Below are positions 1-6,472 of a stretch of DNA of 8,401 bases, one piece after another. The position numbers and the translations under genes are program-made. The notes beneath the pieces were generated by a model. It worked only from the letters and a program-made list of their open reading frames with translations, did no database searches and was not told where the DNA came from. The stretch's first letter is position 1; every line of letters begins with the position of its first letter. This stretch comes from JAQGHB01 sp036384495 (lineage in GTDB: Bacteria; Patescibacteriota; Saccharimonadia; Saccharimonadales; UBA4665): NCBI GenBank assembly GCA_036384495.1, contig DASVMD010000071.1:1-8401 (forward strand), given 5' to 3'.

Positions 1-7
1 ATCGGTA

Positions 8-640
8 GTGGCCAGTAAAAAGCACAATTTGCTGAGTTTTAAGGAGTTGGGCGCTTTGGTATTTTTGCCATTGCCTAAAGATGCTCCTGCTGGCTCCACA
101 ACGGTAAGTCTTAGCTTGGCGCTACATGAGCTCAACGAAATCCGAGCGGCGAGCACCTTCATAAAGTTGTGTCAGGTCCGTCCGGATTTTGGCGACGTGG
201 TGCGCTCGGTGATTACTGATGAAGCGCAACTGAATTCGCAACTGCTGGATCAGCCAATGCCGTGGCATCTAGTGCAGCGCTTTTATGCGCGGCTTACGCA
301 CCACGAAGATGCTCAGGTTTTTGAGCCGCATATTCAGCTGGAAGACATTGCCTGGCATCCGATTGAAGAAACACTGAAAGCGATTGAACCGAGCTTTGCT
401 TTTTGGCAGCAAGCGGCACATTTGGGCGCGCTGTTTGATCGACAGCCAGTGTCACTTAACGTGATTGACGCGGCGCTTAACTACTGTAATCAGCTGCCGT
501 ATGAACGGCGCATGGTGCACTATTTCCAGCGGTCGCTGTGGCATGAGCTGCTGCTTCGATATTTGCGGCGCGAATCCGTGGAAGAGGCGGTTGCCAGTGA
601 GTTATCGCCGCAACTAACTCCAGAAATGGCGGTGGCGTAA
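8..640 (+). CDS. Unrecognised helical protein, possibly 5'-truncated
   Basis: I do not recognise this protein. From the GTG at 8 it is 210 residues. The frame is still open to the left edge, so the true start may lie outside the window. It looks soluble and mostly helical, with no signal peptide or membrane segment, and has spaced aromatic motifs (PWHLVQRFYARL near 84-95, IAWHP near 114-118, SFAFWQQAAHLGALF near 129-143, SLWHELLLRYLRRES near 175-189). The C-terminus is a short Ser/Glu/Pro tail. Its TAA stop shares one base with the ATG of the SLOG-domain gene (TAATG), which argues for translational coupling and a shared transcript. Composition and Arg codons (CGC/CGG/CGT) are like those of the later housekeeping genes, so it is probably a real gene and not a shadow frame. 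No function is assigned. Confidence 0.7.
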   Translation: MASKKHNLLSFKELGALVFLPLPKDAPAGSTTVSLSLALHELNEIRAASTFIKLCQVRPDFGDVVRSVITDEAQLNSQLLDQPMPWHLVQRFYARLTHHEDAQVFEPHIQLEDIAWHPIEETLKAIEPSFAFWQQAAHLGALFDRQPVSLNVIDAALNYCNQLPYERRMVHYFQRSLWHELLLRYLRRESVEEAVASELSPQLTPEMAVA

Positions 641-1206
641 TGTACCAGATTTGCGTATCGGGCGCCGCTAAGGGTGACAGCGTCGAAGAAGGTAAGGAGC
701 TGGCCGCGCAGGTTGGCGTGGCGATTGCCAAAGCCGGACATGCGCTTATGACCGGTGCTACCATCGGCCTGCCAAACTACGCTGCCGAAGCCTACAAAAA
801 AGCTGGCGGCAAGATGAGCGTCGGCTTGAGTCCGGCTGCCTCCAAGGTGGAGCATGTTATGAAGTACCGCCTGCCGGTCAAGGCGTACGACACCATTATT
901 TATACCGGTCTGCACTACGTTGGGCGCGACACGCTGCTGATTACCTCGAGTGACGCGGTAGTGAGCATAGGCGGCCGCTTGGGCACATTGCACGAATTTA
1001 CCATCGCCATGGAAACAGATACGCCGATCGGCTTTATGCAAGGCGCCGGCGGCGTTAGTGAGCAGATTGAGTCCCTCATGGCCCTCGCTCAGCCCTTACG
1101 GTCGGGTGCGATGGTGACGTTTAGTGACGATGCGAATCAGCTTGTTAAACGGTTAACCGACCACCTTGACATCGAGCACGCCAAGTACCACAATCTATAT
1201 CAATAA
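640..1206 (+). CDS. SLOG/LOG-like nucleotide-binding protein (TIGR00725-like)
   Basis: A 188-residue Rossmann-like protein of the SLOG superfamily, which includes LOG phosphoribohydrolases and DprA-like proteins. What is visible: an N-terminal strand ending in VSGAAKGD (6-13), a glycine turn LMTGATIGLPNYAAEAYKKAGG (around 36-57), and the diagnostic GGRLGTLHE (111-119) followed by FTIAMETDTPIG. The spacing GG-x-x-GT-x-x-E fits TIGR00725-type proteins better than the PGGxGTxxE of classical cytokinin-activating LOG enzymes, so LOG enzyme activity should not be assumed. Very similar proteins are, from memory, frequent in CPR genomes. These domains bind nucleotide or nucleotide-derived ligands; the ligand here is unknown. 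The ATG overlaps the stop of the preceding gene by one base and only a weak purine-rich stretch (GGCGGTGG) lies ahead, so translation probably depends on coupling. Confidence 0.82.
   Translation: MYQICVSGAAKGDSVEEGKELAAQVGVAIAKAGHALMTGATIGLPNYAAEAYKKAGGKMSVGLSPAASKVEHVMKYRLPVKAYDTIIYTGLHYVGRDTLLITSSDAVVSIGGRLGTLHEFTIAMETDTPIGFMQGAGGVSEQIESLMALAQPLRSGAMVTFSDDANQLVKRLTDHLDIEHAKYHNLYQ
1166..1194 (+). promoter_or_regulatory. Candidate sigma70 promoter for the prepilin-like gene
   Basis: A perfect TTGACA (1166-1171) is followed after 17 bases by CACAAT (1189-1194), a 4/6 match to TATAAT. The predicted start near 1201 gives a leader of about 30 bases containing AGGA (1219-1222) ahead of the ATG at 1233. 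The site lies inside the 3' end of the SLOG gene, so chance in coding sequence is possible. Confidence 0.4.
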
Positions 1207-1232
1207 ATAACCATAAGCAGGATACCTTCTGT

Positions 1233-1808
1233 ATGACCAAAAAAATGAATCAAAAAGGCTTTTCACTGATCGAAGGCCTGCTGGTTATTATTGCGCTAGC
1301 TCTCGTGATTTTCGTAGGCTACTATGTTTACCACTCACAAAAACAAACCGACAAAACGTATTCCACGGCGGCTAAAGATGCGCAAAGTGGGCCATCAAAA
1401 AGCAGCCCGTCGACAAAGAGCGCGTCAAAACTCATTACCTATGATCCTATTATAGAAATTCGTGCAGCAGGTGACGTTTCGCAACTCAAGGGAGCGCCTC
1501 AATCATTTAAAGATTTCATGTCTGGACAAATTACTGCCTCTTTATCTGAAGCGACAGATGAAAATTGCGGGTCTACTTTCTTCTCGGTAAATAAAATATA
1601 CGATAGCTCCTATGCTATGGGCGGAGTCGGGCAGAAAGACTGCGGTGGAGCGCAGGCAGTCTGGGCGCTGTATCAGGGTAATTGGGAAAAAGTTTATGTT
1701 GGCCAACAGGCAGTCAGTTGTGACGTGATTAACAAATACAAAGTGCCAAAGGTTCTGGTTGAGCAATGTTTCGATTCGAATGAACAGCTGGTTGCCAACA
1801 CGAACTAA
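1233..1808 (+). CDS. Type IV prepilin-like protein with four cysteines
   Basis: A 191-residue protein with a class III (type IV pilin) signal. A short basic leader ends KG, then FSLIEGLLVIIALALVIFVG. Predicted prepilin-peptidase cleavage is between Gly9 and Phe10, with the conserved Glu at +5 (residue 14) and a hydrophobic helix to about residue 32. A Ser/Lys/Thr-rich linker (about 37-67) leads to a small extracytoplasmic domain with four cysteines (112, 137, 163, 179), enough for two disulfides. AGGA at 1219-1222 supports the ATG at 1233 over the in-frame ATG at 1245. No other pilus genes (pilB, pilC, pilD, pilT) are in the window, so it is an orphan minor-pilin or pseudopilin-like protein whose machinery would be elsewhere. 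The soluble domain matches nothing I recognise. It seems more AT-rich than its neighbours. Confidence 0.83.
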   Translation: MTKKMNQKGFSLIEGLLVIIALALVIFVGYYVYHSQKQTDKTYSTAAKDAQSGPSKSSPSTKSASKLITYDPIIEIRAAGDVSQLKGAPQSFKDFMSGQITASLSEATDENCGSTFFSVNKIYDSSYAMGGVGQKDCGGAQAVWALYQGNWEKVYVGQQAVSCDVINKYKVPKVLVEQCFDSNEQLVANTN

Positions 1809-1827
1809 AACCGTCTTCTCTGAACAC

Positions 1828-1836
1828 TGTTACAAT
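1828..1836 (+). promoter_or_regulatory. Extended -10 promoter of uvrB, predicted leaderless
   Basis: TGT followed by TACAAT (hexamer 1831-1836) is an extended -10 element; no good -35 is seen at 16-18 bases upstream. Counting seven bases from the hexamer end puts +1 at 1843, exactly the A of the uvrB ATG. A purine patch (AGG) lies too close to the ATG to serve as a Shine-Dalgarno site. The same TG-N-TACAAT arrangement precedes gatC. Confidence 0.6.
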
Positions 1837-1842
1837 AGGTAG

Positions 1843-3807
1843 ATGGCAAAGTTTAAGCTACAGAGTGATTTTGGGCCGACCGGTGATCAGCCGAAGGCGA
1901 TTGCTCAATTGACCAAGGGGCTGAACGATGGCTTGCGCGATCAGACGCTGCTCGGCGTTACGGGGTCGGGCAAGACGTTTACTATGGCCAATATCATTCA
2001 GGATCAGCAGCGGCCAACGCTGATTTTGAGCCATAACAAGACGTTGGCGGCTCAGCTGTATGGTGAGTTCAAGAACTTCTTTCCGGATAACGCGGTTCAT
2101 TACTTCGTGAGCTACTTCGATTATTACCAGCCCGAGGCTTACATTGCGCGCAGCGACACGTATATCGAAAAGGACAGTCAGATCAACGAAGAAATCGATC
2201 GTTTGCGTCACGCTGCCACCGATTCGCTTCTGAGCCGCAAAGATGTGATTATTGTGGCTAGTGTGAGCTGTATTTACGGTATTGGCTCGGTTGAAGACTA
2301 TGATGGCCTATCTATAGGCGTTAAAGTCGGTGAGCGTAAGGTGCGCGATAAGTTCTTGCGCCAGCTGACCGACATTCAGTACCAGCGAAATGACATCGAC
2401 TTCCATCGAAGTACCTTCCGCGTCCGCGGCGACGTGGTCGATGTATTCCCAGCCGCCGAAGAGCTCGCTTACCGCATCGAGTTTTTTGGTGATGAAATCG
2501 AGCGTATTACCAAGTTGGATCCGCTCACGGGTGAAATCCTGGCCAATCTGGATTCGTATAAAATCTTTCCGGGTTCGCACTACGTGACGCCGCAAGATAA
2601 GCTCAAAGTTGCGCTTGGCCACATCGAGCAGGAGTTGGCCCAGCGCCTGGCGCAGTTCAAATCTGAGGGCAAGTTACTAGAAGCGCAACGCCTGGAGCAA
2701 CGCACCCGATTTGATCTGGAAATGCTCGAAGAAACCGGCTTCGTGAAAGGCATCGAGAACTACAGCCGTTATCTGACGAATCGCGAACCAGGCGAGCAGC
2801 CAGCGACGCTACTCGACTATTTCCCCGATGACTACCTACTCATGGTCGACGAATCACATATGACTCTGCCGCAAGTGCGCGGCATGTATAACGGTGACCG
2901 GGCGCGTAAAGAGGTGTTGGTGGAGCATGGTTTCCGTTTGCCGAGCGCGCTGGATAACCGCCCGCTAACTTTTACTGAATTTGAACGCCATATTGGTCAA
3001 GCGATTTATGTAAGCGCCACGCCAGCCGAATATGAGCTAAGCCGCTCGCCCGAGCCAGCTCAGCAGGTGATCCGCCCCACGGGGCTGCTTGATCCACCAA
3101 TTGAAGTGCGGCCTATCGAAGGCCAGATTGATGATCTGATCGCCGAAATCCGCGACACTACCAGCAAGCATCAACGTGTACTGGTTACCACGCTCACCAA
3201 GCGCATGAGCGAAGACCTGACCGAATATTTGCAAGAGCTTAATATAAAGGTGGCGTATCTGCACAGCGATGTTGATACCCTGGATCGCACCGATATTCTG
3301 CGCGATCTGCGGTTGGGTGTGTACGACGTTTTGGTGGGCATTAACCTGTTGCGTGAGGGCCTGGACTTGCCAGAAGTATCGCTGGTGGCAATTTTGGACG
3401 CCGACAAAGAAGGCTTTCTGCGCTCAGAGCAGGCACTGATCCAGACTGTGGGCCGCGCCGCCCGCCACGAAAAAGGCCACGTCATTATGTACGCTGATCG
3501 CGTAACCAAAAGCATGCAAAAAACCATCGACGAAACCACTCGCCGACGCAAAATTCAAGAGGCCTACAACAAAGAACACGGCATTACGCCCACCGGCATT
3601 CAGCGGGCCATAGAAGCTGGCATGCGTCCTGATATGCCCGAGGAAGCTCAGCGAGCCAAGCTTAATCTTAATAAAATCCCCAAAGACGAGTACGGTTCGC
3701 TCATTAAAGATCTGACCGGGCAAATGGATCTGGCCGCTGCCAACTTGCAATTTGAAACCGCTGCCGAACTCCGCGATCTGATTGATGACATTAAGAAGAA
3801 ACTTTAA
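1843..3807 (+). CDS. uvrB: Excinuclease ABC subunit B (UvrB)
   Basis: UvrB of nucleotide excision repair: it is loaded on DNA by UvrA, verifies damage with limited helicase activity, then recruits UvrC for incision. At 654 residues it is full length. Visible in order: the N-terminal Q-motif-like region FGPTGDQPKAI (10-20), Walker A GVTGSGKT (38-45), the beta-hairpin region with SYFDYYQPEAY (90-100), the UvrA-interacting domain 2 (roughly 150-250), Walker B DESH (336-339), YVSATPAEYE (389-398), helicase motifs V and VI including LLREGLDLPEVSL (502-514) and QTVGRAAR (534-541), and a C-terminal UVR motif (about 617-652) that contacts UvrC. The start matches the family N-terminus and is preceded by an extended -10, not by a ribosome binding site. 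All Arg codons are CGN. Its TAA overlaps the stop of the convergent hydrolase. uvrA and uvrC are not present here. Confidence 0.98.
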   Translation: MAKFKLQSDFGPTGDQPKAIAQLTKGLNDGLRDQTLLGVTGSGKTFTMANIIQDQQRPTLILSHNKTLAAQLYGEFKNFFPDNAVHYFVSYFDYYQPEAYIARSDTYIEKDSQINEEIDRLRHAATDSLLSRKDVIIVASVSCIYGIGSVEDYDGLSIGVKVGERKVRDKFLRQLTDIQYQRNDIDFHRSTFRVRGDVVDVFPAAEELAYRIEFFGDEIERITKLDPLTGEILANLDSYKIFPGSHYVTPQDKLKVALGHIEQELAQRLAQFKSEGKLLEAQRLEQRTRFDLEMLEETGFVKGIENYSRYLTNREPGEQPATLLDYFPDDYLLMVDESHMTLPQVRGMYNGDRARKEVLVEHGFRLPSALDNRPLTFTEFERHIGQAIYVSATPAEYELSRSPEPAQQVIRPTGLLDPPIEVRPIEGQIDDLIAEIRDTTSKHQRVLVTTLTKRMSEDLTEYLQELNIKVAYLHSDVDTLDRTDILRDLRLGVYDVLVGINLLREGLDLPEVSLVAILDADKEGFLRSEQALIQTVGRAARHEKGHVIMYADRVTKSMQKTIDETTRRRKIQEAYNKEHGITPTGIQRAIEAGMRPDMPEEAQRAKLNLNKIPKDEYGSLIKDLTGQMDLAAANLQFETAAELRDLIDDIKKKL

Positions 3808-4649
3808 GCGGCTAGCGGTAGTTCGTCGTAGTCTGCGATAGGAGTAGGTGTTGCTACGTCAACACTTGGCGGTGGCATGCTTAAGAGAGCATTTCGTCTT
3901 ACCTGGCGGCTATAGCTTCGAACCGTAGGAGATATACCTATCCCGACATGCTCTACGGGGATACCATAGAGTGGATCGGCATCTTCTGGCATGCCAAAAA
4001 AACGCTCCAAAATAACTCGCGGCACGCCTAGCGGAGCTATGAACTTTTTGTGTACTTTTTGCCCCTCCGGGAGCGCTAGACCTAATCCTTGTGGGCACGG
4101 AAGCAGTGGGTCTACGGTTGGAGATATGAGGTGGAGCGATGTATGCGGCGACCATCTGGAGGCAATGCTCCCGATATGGCCGCACATTATTTCTGATTGG
4201 CGCATTAAATCTGCGGCTCCAGCCTCGTTCCCTACGACATGCTTTAGAACCCTGCCGGCTATGGTCATTTTTTCAACGCCTTCCTGTGCTCCTGCTAGGC
4301 AGATGGCGGCGCTTATCTTGTCGGGGTGATCGACTCCAAGTTTTGTCGTAACAAGCCCTCCAAACGACTGACCAAAAACCACTACACGCTGTTCGAGTCG
4401 GTCGTGGATCTTTAGAAATCTTTCTTCTGCATCGCCGTATATCTCTGCAAAATCACCGCTCCGAGCCCCATTGAGAATATGTATAAAGCGCTCTCTGGAT
4501 TTTAGGGGAGAATTTGGAGTGTAGAGCAGCGGGGCGTAGAAGGGCCACTGTCCCTCTGAGCTGAGTACGCCCCCAATGCCAACCACGGGCGCCATATCAG
4601 CAACCCGTCCGGGAGTTGCTTCAGTGAGCGATTCTTGTTTGGTTGCCAT
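3804..4649 (-). CDS. Alpha/beta hydrolase (lipase/esterase-like)
   Basis: A 281-residue alpha/beta-hydrolase-fold protein. The nucleophile elbow GQSFGG (93-98) follows a strand RVVVFG, giving Ser95 as nucleophile. SPTVDPLLP (177-184) offers Asp180 and PVEHVGIG (231-238) offers His234 in the usual late order, so the triad looks intact. VGIGGVLSSEGQWPFYAPLL near residues 23-42 is typical of the first strand and oxyanion region of lipase-like members. No signal peptide or membrane segment is visible, so it is probably cytoplasmic; the substrate cannot be told. It is the only complete gene on the minus strand and has its own promoter. Codon use differs sharply from uvrB: 5 of 16 Arg codons are AGA/AGG (none in uvrB) and 9 of 18 Ile codons are ATA (3 of about 45 in uvrB), suggesting recent acquisition or relaxed selection. 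No clear Shine-Dalgarno precedes the ATG; Met19 is an alternative start but would follow a longer leader. Confidence 0.85.
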   Translation of the reverse strand: MATKQESLTEATPGRVADMAPVVGIGGVLSSEGQWPFYAPLLYTPNSPLKSRERFIHILNGARSGDFAEIYGDAEERFLKIHDRLEQRVVVFGQSFGGLVTTKLGVDHPDKISAAICLAGAQEGVEKMTIAGRVLKHVVGNEAGAADLMRQSEIMCGHIGSIASRWSPHTSLHLISPTVDPLLPCPQGLGLALPEGQKVHKKFIAPLGVPRVILERFFGMPEDADPLYGIPVEHVGIGISPTVRSYSRQVRRNALLSMPPPSVDVATPTPIADYDELPLAA

Positions 4650-4679
4650 GTTTTTGCTACCGTATCTAGTCTTTTCTTG

Positions 4680-4708
4680 ATCATAGTCCTACGCTTATGC
4701 TTTGTAAA
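4680..4708 (-). promoter_or_regulatory. Sigma70 promoter of the hydrolase gene
   Basis: Read on the minus strand, TTTACA (4708-4703) and TATGAT (4685-4680) are separated by exactly 17 bases, each matching consensus at 5 of 6 positions. The predicted start near 4673 leaves a leader of about 24 bases before the ATG at 4649. This is the best-matching complete promoter in the window. Confidence 0.65.
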
Positions 4709-4710
4709 GC
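4699..4710. repeat. Small inverted repeat over the hydrolase -35
   Basis: GCTTT-GT-AAAGC is a perfect 5-bp dyad with a 2-base centre, covering the minus-strand -35 hexamer. It could be an operator half-pair for the hydrolase promoter, but a dyad this short is easily produced by chance. It is also followed on the plus strand by ATTTTTTG, yet the loop is too small and no plus-strand gene ends nearby, so I do not call a terminator. Confidence 0.2.
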
Positions 4711-4743
4711 ACATTTTTTGTTTGTGAAATAACAGGGGAGATC

Positions 4744-4752
4744 TGGTACAAT
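4744..4752 (+). promoter_or_regulatory. Extended -10 promoter of the gatC operon
   Basis: TGG followed by TACAAT (hexamer 4747-4752) is an extended -10 element. A poor -35-like TTGTGA lies at 4722-4727 with a long 19-base spacer. The predicted start is around 4758-4760, leaving about 4-6 bases before the gatC ATG at 4764, so the message would be leaderless or nearly so. No Shine-Dalgarno sequence is present. The element closely matches the one before uvrB. Confidence 0.6.
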
Positions 4753-4763
4753 TATGAGTACCT

Positions 4764-5057
4764 ATGAGCAAACTTTCCCGGGACGATATATTAAAGTTGG
4801 CTCGATTAGCGCGTCTAGACCTCTCGGAGGCCGAAATCGAAGAGTACGGCCAAGAGCTATCGGCTATCTTGCAGTATGTCGAGCAGCTACAGTCCGTGGG
4901 GGTTGACGGCCTGCAACCGACCAATCAAGTAACCGGTCTCACCAATGTTATGCGTGAAGACGAAGTGCAAGATTACGGCTACGATGTTACCGACCTGCAA
5001 AAAAATGTGCCGGCGGTTCAAGACGCCCACATTAAGGTCAAAAGGATGCTTGGATAA
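4764..5057 (+). CDS. gatC: Asp/Glu-tRNA amidotransferase subunit C (GatC)
   Basis: GatC is the small subunit that wraps around GatA and bridges it to GatB in the cytoplasmic GatCAB complex. The 97-residue length is normal. The family pattern is clear: an N-terminal helical part (SRDDILKLARLARLDLSEAEIEEYGQELS, 5-33), the helix ILQYVEQL (35-42), then VDGLQPTNQVTGLTNVMREDEV (47-68), and a C-terminal stretch ending VQDAHIKVKRML. The start at 4764 fits the family N-terminus. An earlier ATG at 4754 is out of frame and probably upstream of the transcription start. It is the first gene of the operon, with its TAA sharing one base with the gatA ATG (TAATG). Confidence 0.95.
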   Translation: MSKLSRDDILKLARLARLDLSEAEIEEYGQELSAILQYVEQLQSVGVDGLQPTNQVTGLTNVMREDEVQDYGYDVTDLQKNVPAVQDAHIKVKRMLG

Positions 5058-6472
5058 TGGCTGATTCGCAGTGGCTACCGATTGCCGATATTGCCGCCAA
5101 AGTGCAGTCCGGCGAGCTTAAGGCTGTCGATCTCGTTGAGCAAGCGCTCAAAACCATCTCAGACAAAAAAGAATACGACGCCATCATCGCTACACTTGAT
5201 GAGCGCGCCCGCGAACGTGCAAAAGCCGTTGACGCCGAGCCAAAAGGCCGCTTGGCAGGGGTGCCGTTTATTGCCAAAGATAACTTCCTGGTGTTTGGCG
5301 CAGAAACCACCGCGGCCAGCAATATTCTGAAAGGCTTCAACGCGCCGTATCAGGCCACCGCCATAGAAAAACTAGAGGCTGAGGGCGCCATTTGCGTAGC
5401 CAAAGCCAACCTCGACGCTTTCGCCCACGGCGGCAGCACCGAAAACAGCGATTTCTTCACCACTAAAAATCCGCACGATACCACGCGCGTGCCTGGTGGC
5501 TCCTCTGGCGGCTCGGCCGCAGCGGTGGTGCTCGATATGGCGCCATTTGCGCTCGGTACCGACACCGGCGGCTCCATTCGTCAACCCGCCAGCTTCTCGG
5601 GTGCGGTCGGTTACAAGCCAACGTACGGTCTCGTTTCGCGCAGCGGCGTCGTGGCTATGGCTAGTAGCACCGATGTTATTGGTCCCTTAACACGCACCGT
5701 GGCCGACGCAGCGCTCGTGCTTGACGTTATGGCCGGTCGCGACGACATGGACGGCACCACGATCGAGCGTGATGTCGCGGGTTATATTGGCCTATCCGGC
5801 GAGCTCAAAGGCAAAAAGATTGGCGTTATTAAAGAGTACATGGGAGATGGGCTGGATCCCGGCGTAAAATTGGTTATAGAAGCGACGGCCGAAAAACTCA
5901 AAGCTGCCGGCGCGGAACTCGTAGAAGTCAGTCTGCCGTCGCTGCCCATGGCGCTGGCCGTGTACTACATTATTTGTCCAGCCGAAGTCAGTAGCAATCT
6001 CGGTCGCTATGACGGCCAGCGGTTTGGCTATAGCAAGCCAGATGCCAAAGATCTGGACGACAGCTATATGGGCTCTCGCGGCATCGGCTTTGGCAAAGAG
6101 GCCAAGCGCCGCATTATGATCGGCACTTACGTGCTCAGCAGCGGCTATTACGATGCCTATTACAAAAAGGCGCAAATCGTACGCACCAAGCTCATTAACG
6201 AATTCAATGAGGCTTTCCAAAAAGTCGATTTTTTGCTTGGTCCGGTTGCGCCAACCCCAGCTTTTAAAATCGGCCAGAATGTTAACGACCCGCTGCAAAT
6301 GTATCTGTCAGATGTCATGACGGTCGCCGTAAACCTAACGGGTATTCCGGCTATCAGCGTGCCGGCGGGCACCACAGATAACTTGCCGGTAGGTTTGCAA
6401 CTGATGGCGCCTCAAAAGGCCGATCGCGCTTTACTTGAGCTGGCCCGGCAGGCAGAAGGAGTTTTGGCATGA
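5057..6472 (+). CDS. gatA: Asp/Glu-tRNA amidotransferase subunit A (GatA)
   Basis: GatA is the glutaminase subunit: an amidase-signature enzyme that frees ammonia from glutamine (or asparagine) and passes it to GatB for amidation of Glu-tRNA(Gln) or Asp-tRNA(Asn). At 471 residues it is full length. The Ser-cisSer-Lys triad is intact: Lys74 in FIAKDN, Ser149 in VPGGSSGGSAAAV and Ser173 in GTDTGGSIRQPA, each offset by five from S. aureus GatA numbering. Amide-substrate contacts also appear preserved: Tyr304 in AVYYIICPAE, the KRRIMIGTY arginines at 351-352, and Asp419 in YLSDVMT. The segment NLDAFAHGGSTENSDF (118-133) has His124 where the usual sequence is FAMG. AAGGA at 5042-5046 lies ten bases before the ATG. 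The gene overlaps gatC by one base and the next gene by four (ATGA), so it is translated as part of a coupled operon. Confidence 0.97.
   Translation: MADSQWLPIADIAAKVQSGELKAVDLVEQALKTISDKKEYDAIIATLDERARERAKAVDAEPKGRLAGVPFIAKDNFLVFGAETTAASNILKGFNAPYQATAIEKLEAEGAICVAKANLDAFAHGGSTENSDFFTTKNPHDTTRVPGGSSGGSAAAVVLDMAPFALGTDTGGSIRQPASFSGAVGYKPTYGLVSRSGVVAMASSTDVIGPLTRTVADAALVLDVMAGRDDMDGTTIERDVAGYIGLSGELKGKKIGVIKEYMGDGLDPGVKLVIEATAEKLKAAGAELVEVSLPSLPMALAVYYIICPAEVSSNLGRYDGQRFGYSKPDAKDLDDSYMGSRGIGFGKEAKRRIMIGTYVLSSGYYDAYYKKAQIVRTKLINEFNEAFQKVDFLLGPVAPTPAFKIGQNVNDPLQMYLSDVMTVAVNLTGIPAISVPAGTTDNLPVGLQLMAPQKADRALLELARQAEGVLA
6456..6461 (+). promoter_or_regulatory. Strong ribosome binding site for the gene between gatA and gatB
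   Basis: AAGGAG sits seven bases before the ATG at 6469, inside the end of gatA. It fixes the start of the small membrane protein and shows that the inserted gene is under selection for translation. Confidence 0.75.

Noticed and set aside
520..1041. Minus-strand open frame of 173 codons across the first two genes
   Set aside because: It lies antisense to the recognisable SLOG domain and its translation shows no family motif; it is a by-product of codon bias on the plus strand.
640..1206. Assignment as a true cytokinin-activating LOG phosphoribohydrolase
   Set aside because: The motif is GG-x-x-GT-x-x-E, not PGG-x-GT-x-x-E, so only the broader SLOG/TIGR00725-like call is supported.
4699..4719. 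Dyad plus T-run on the plus strand resembling a rho-independent terminator
   Set aside because: The loop is only two bases (four if the stem is shortened to 4 bp) and no plus-strand gene ends nearby; it is better explained as part of the divergent promoter region.
4754..4900. Short plus-strand frame from the ATG at 4754, just before gatC
   Set aside because: It is out of frame with gatC, starts upstream of the predicted transcription start, and its translation is unlike any protein; the GatC motifs are in the 4764 frame.
5792..6298. Minus-strand open frame of 168 codons inside gatA
   Set aside because: It is fully antisense to conserved GatA sequence, with no own promoter or ribosome binding site that I could see.
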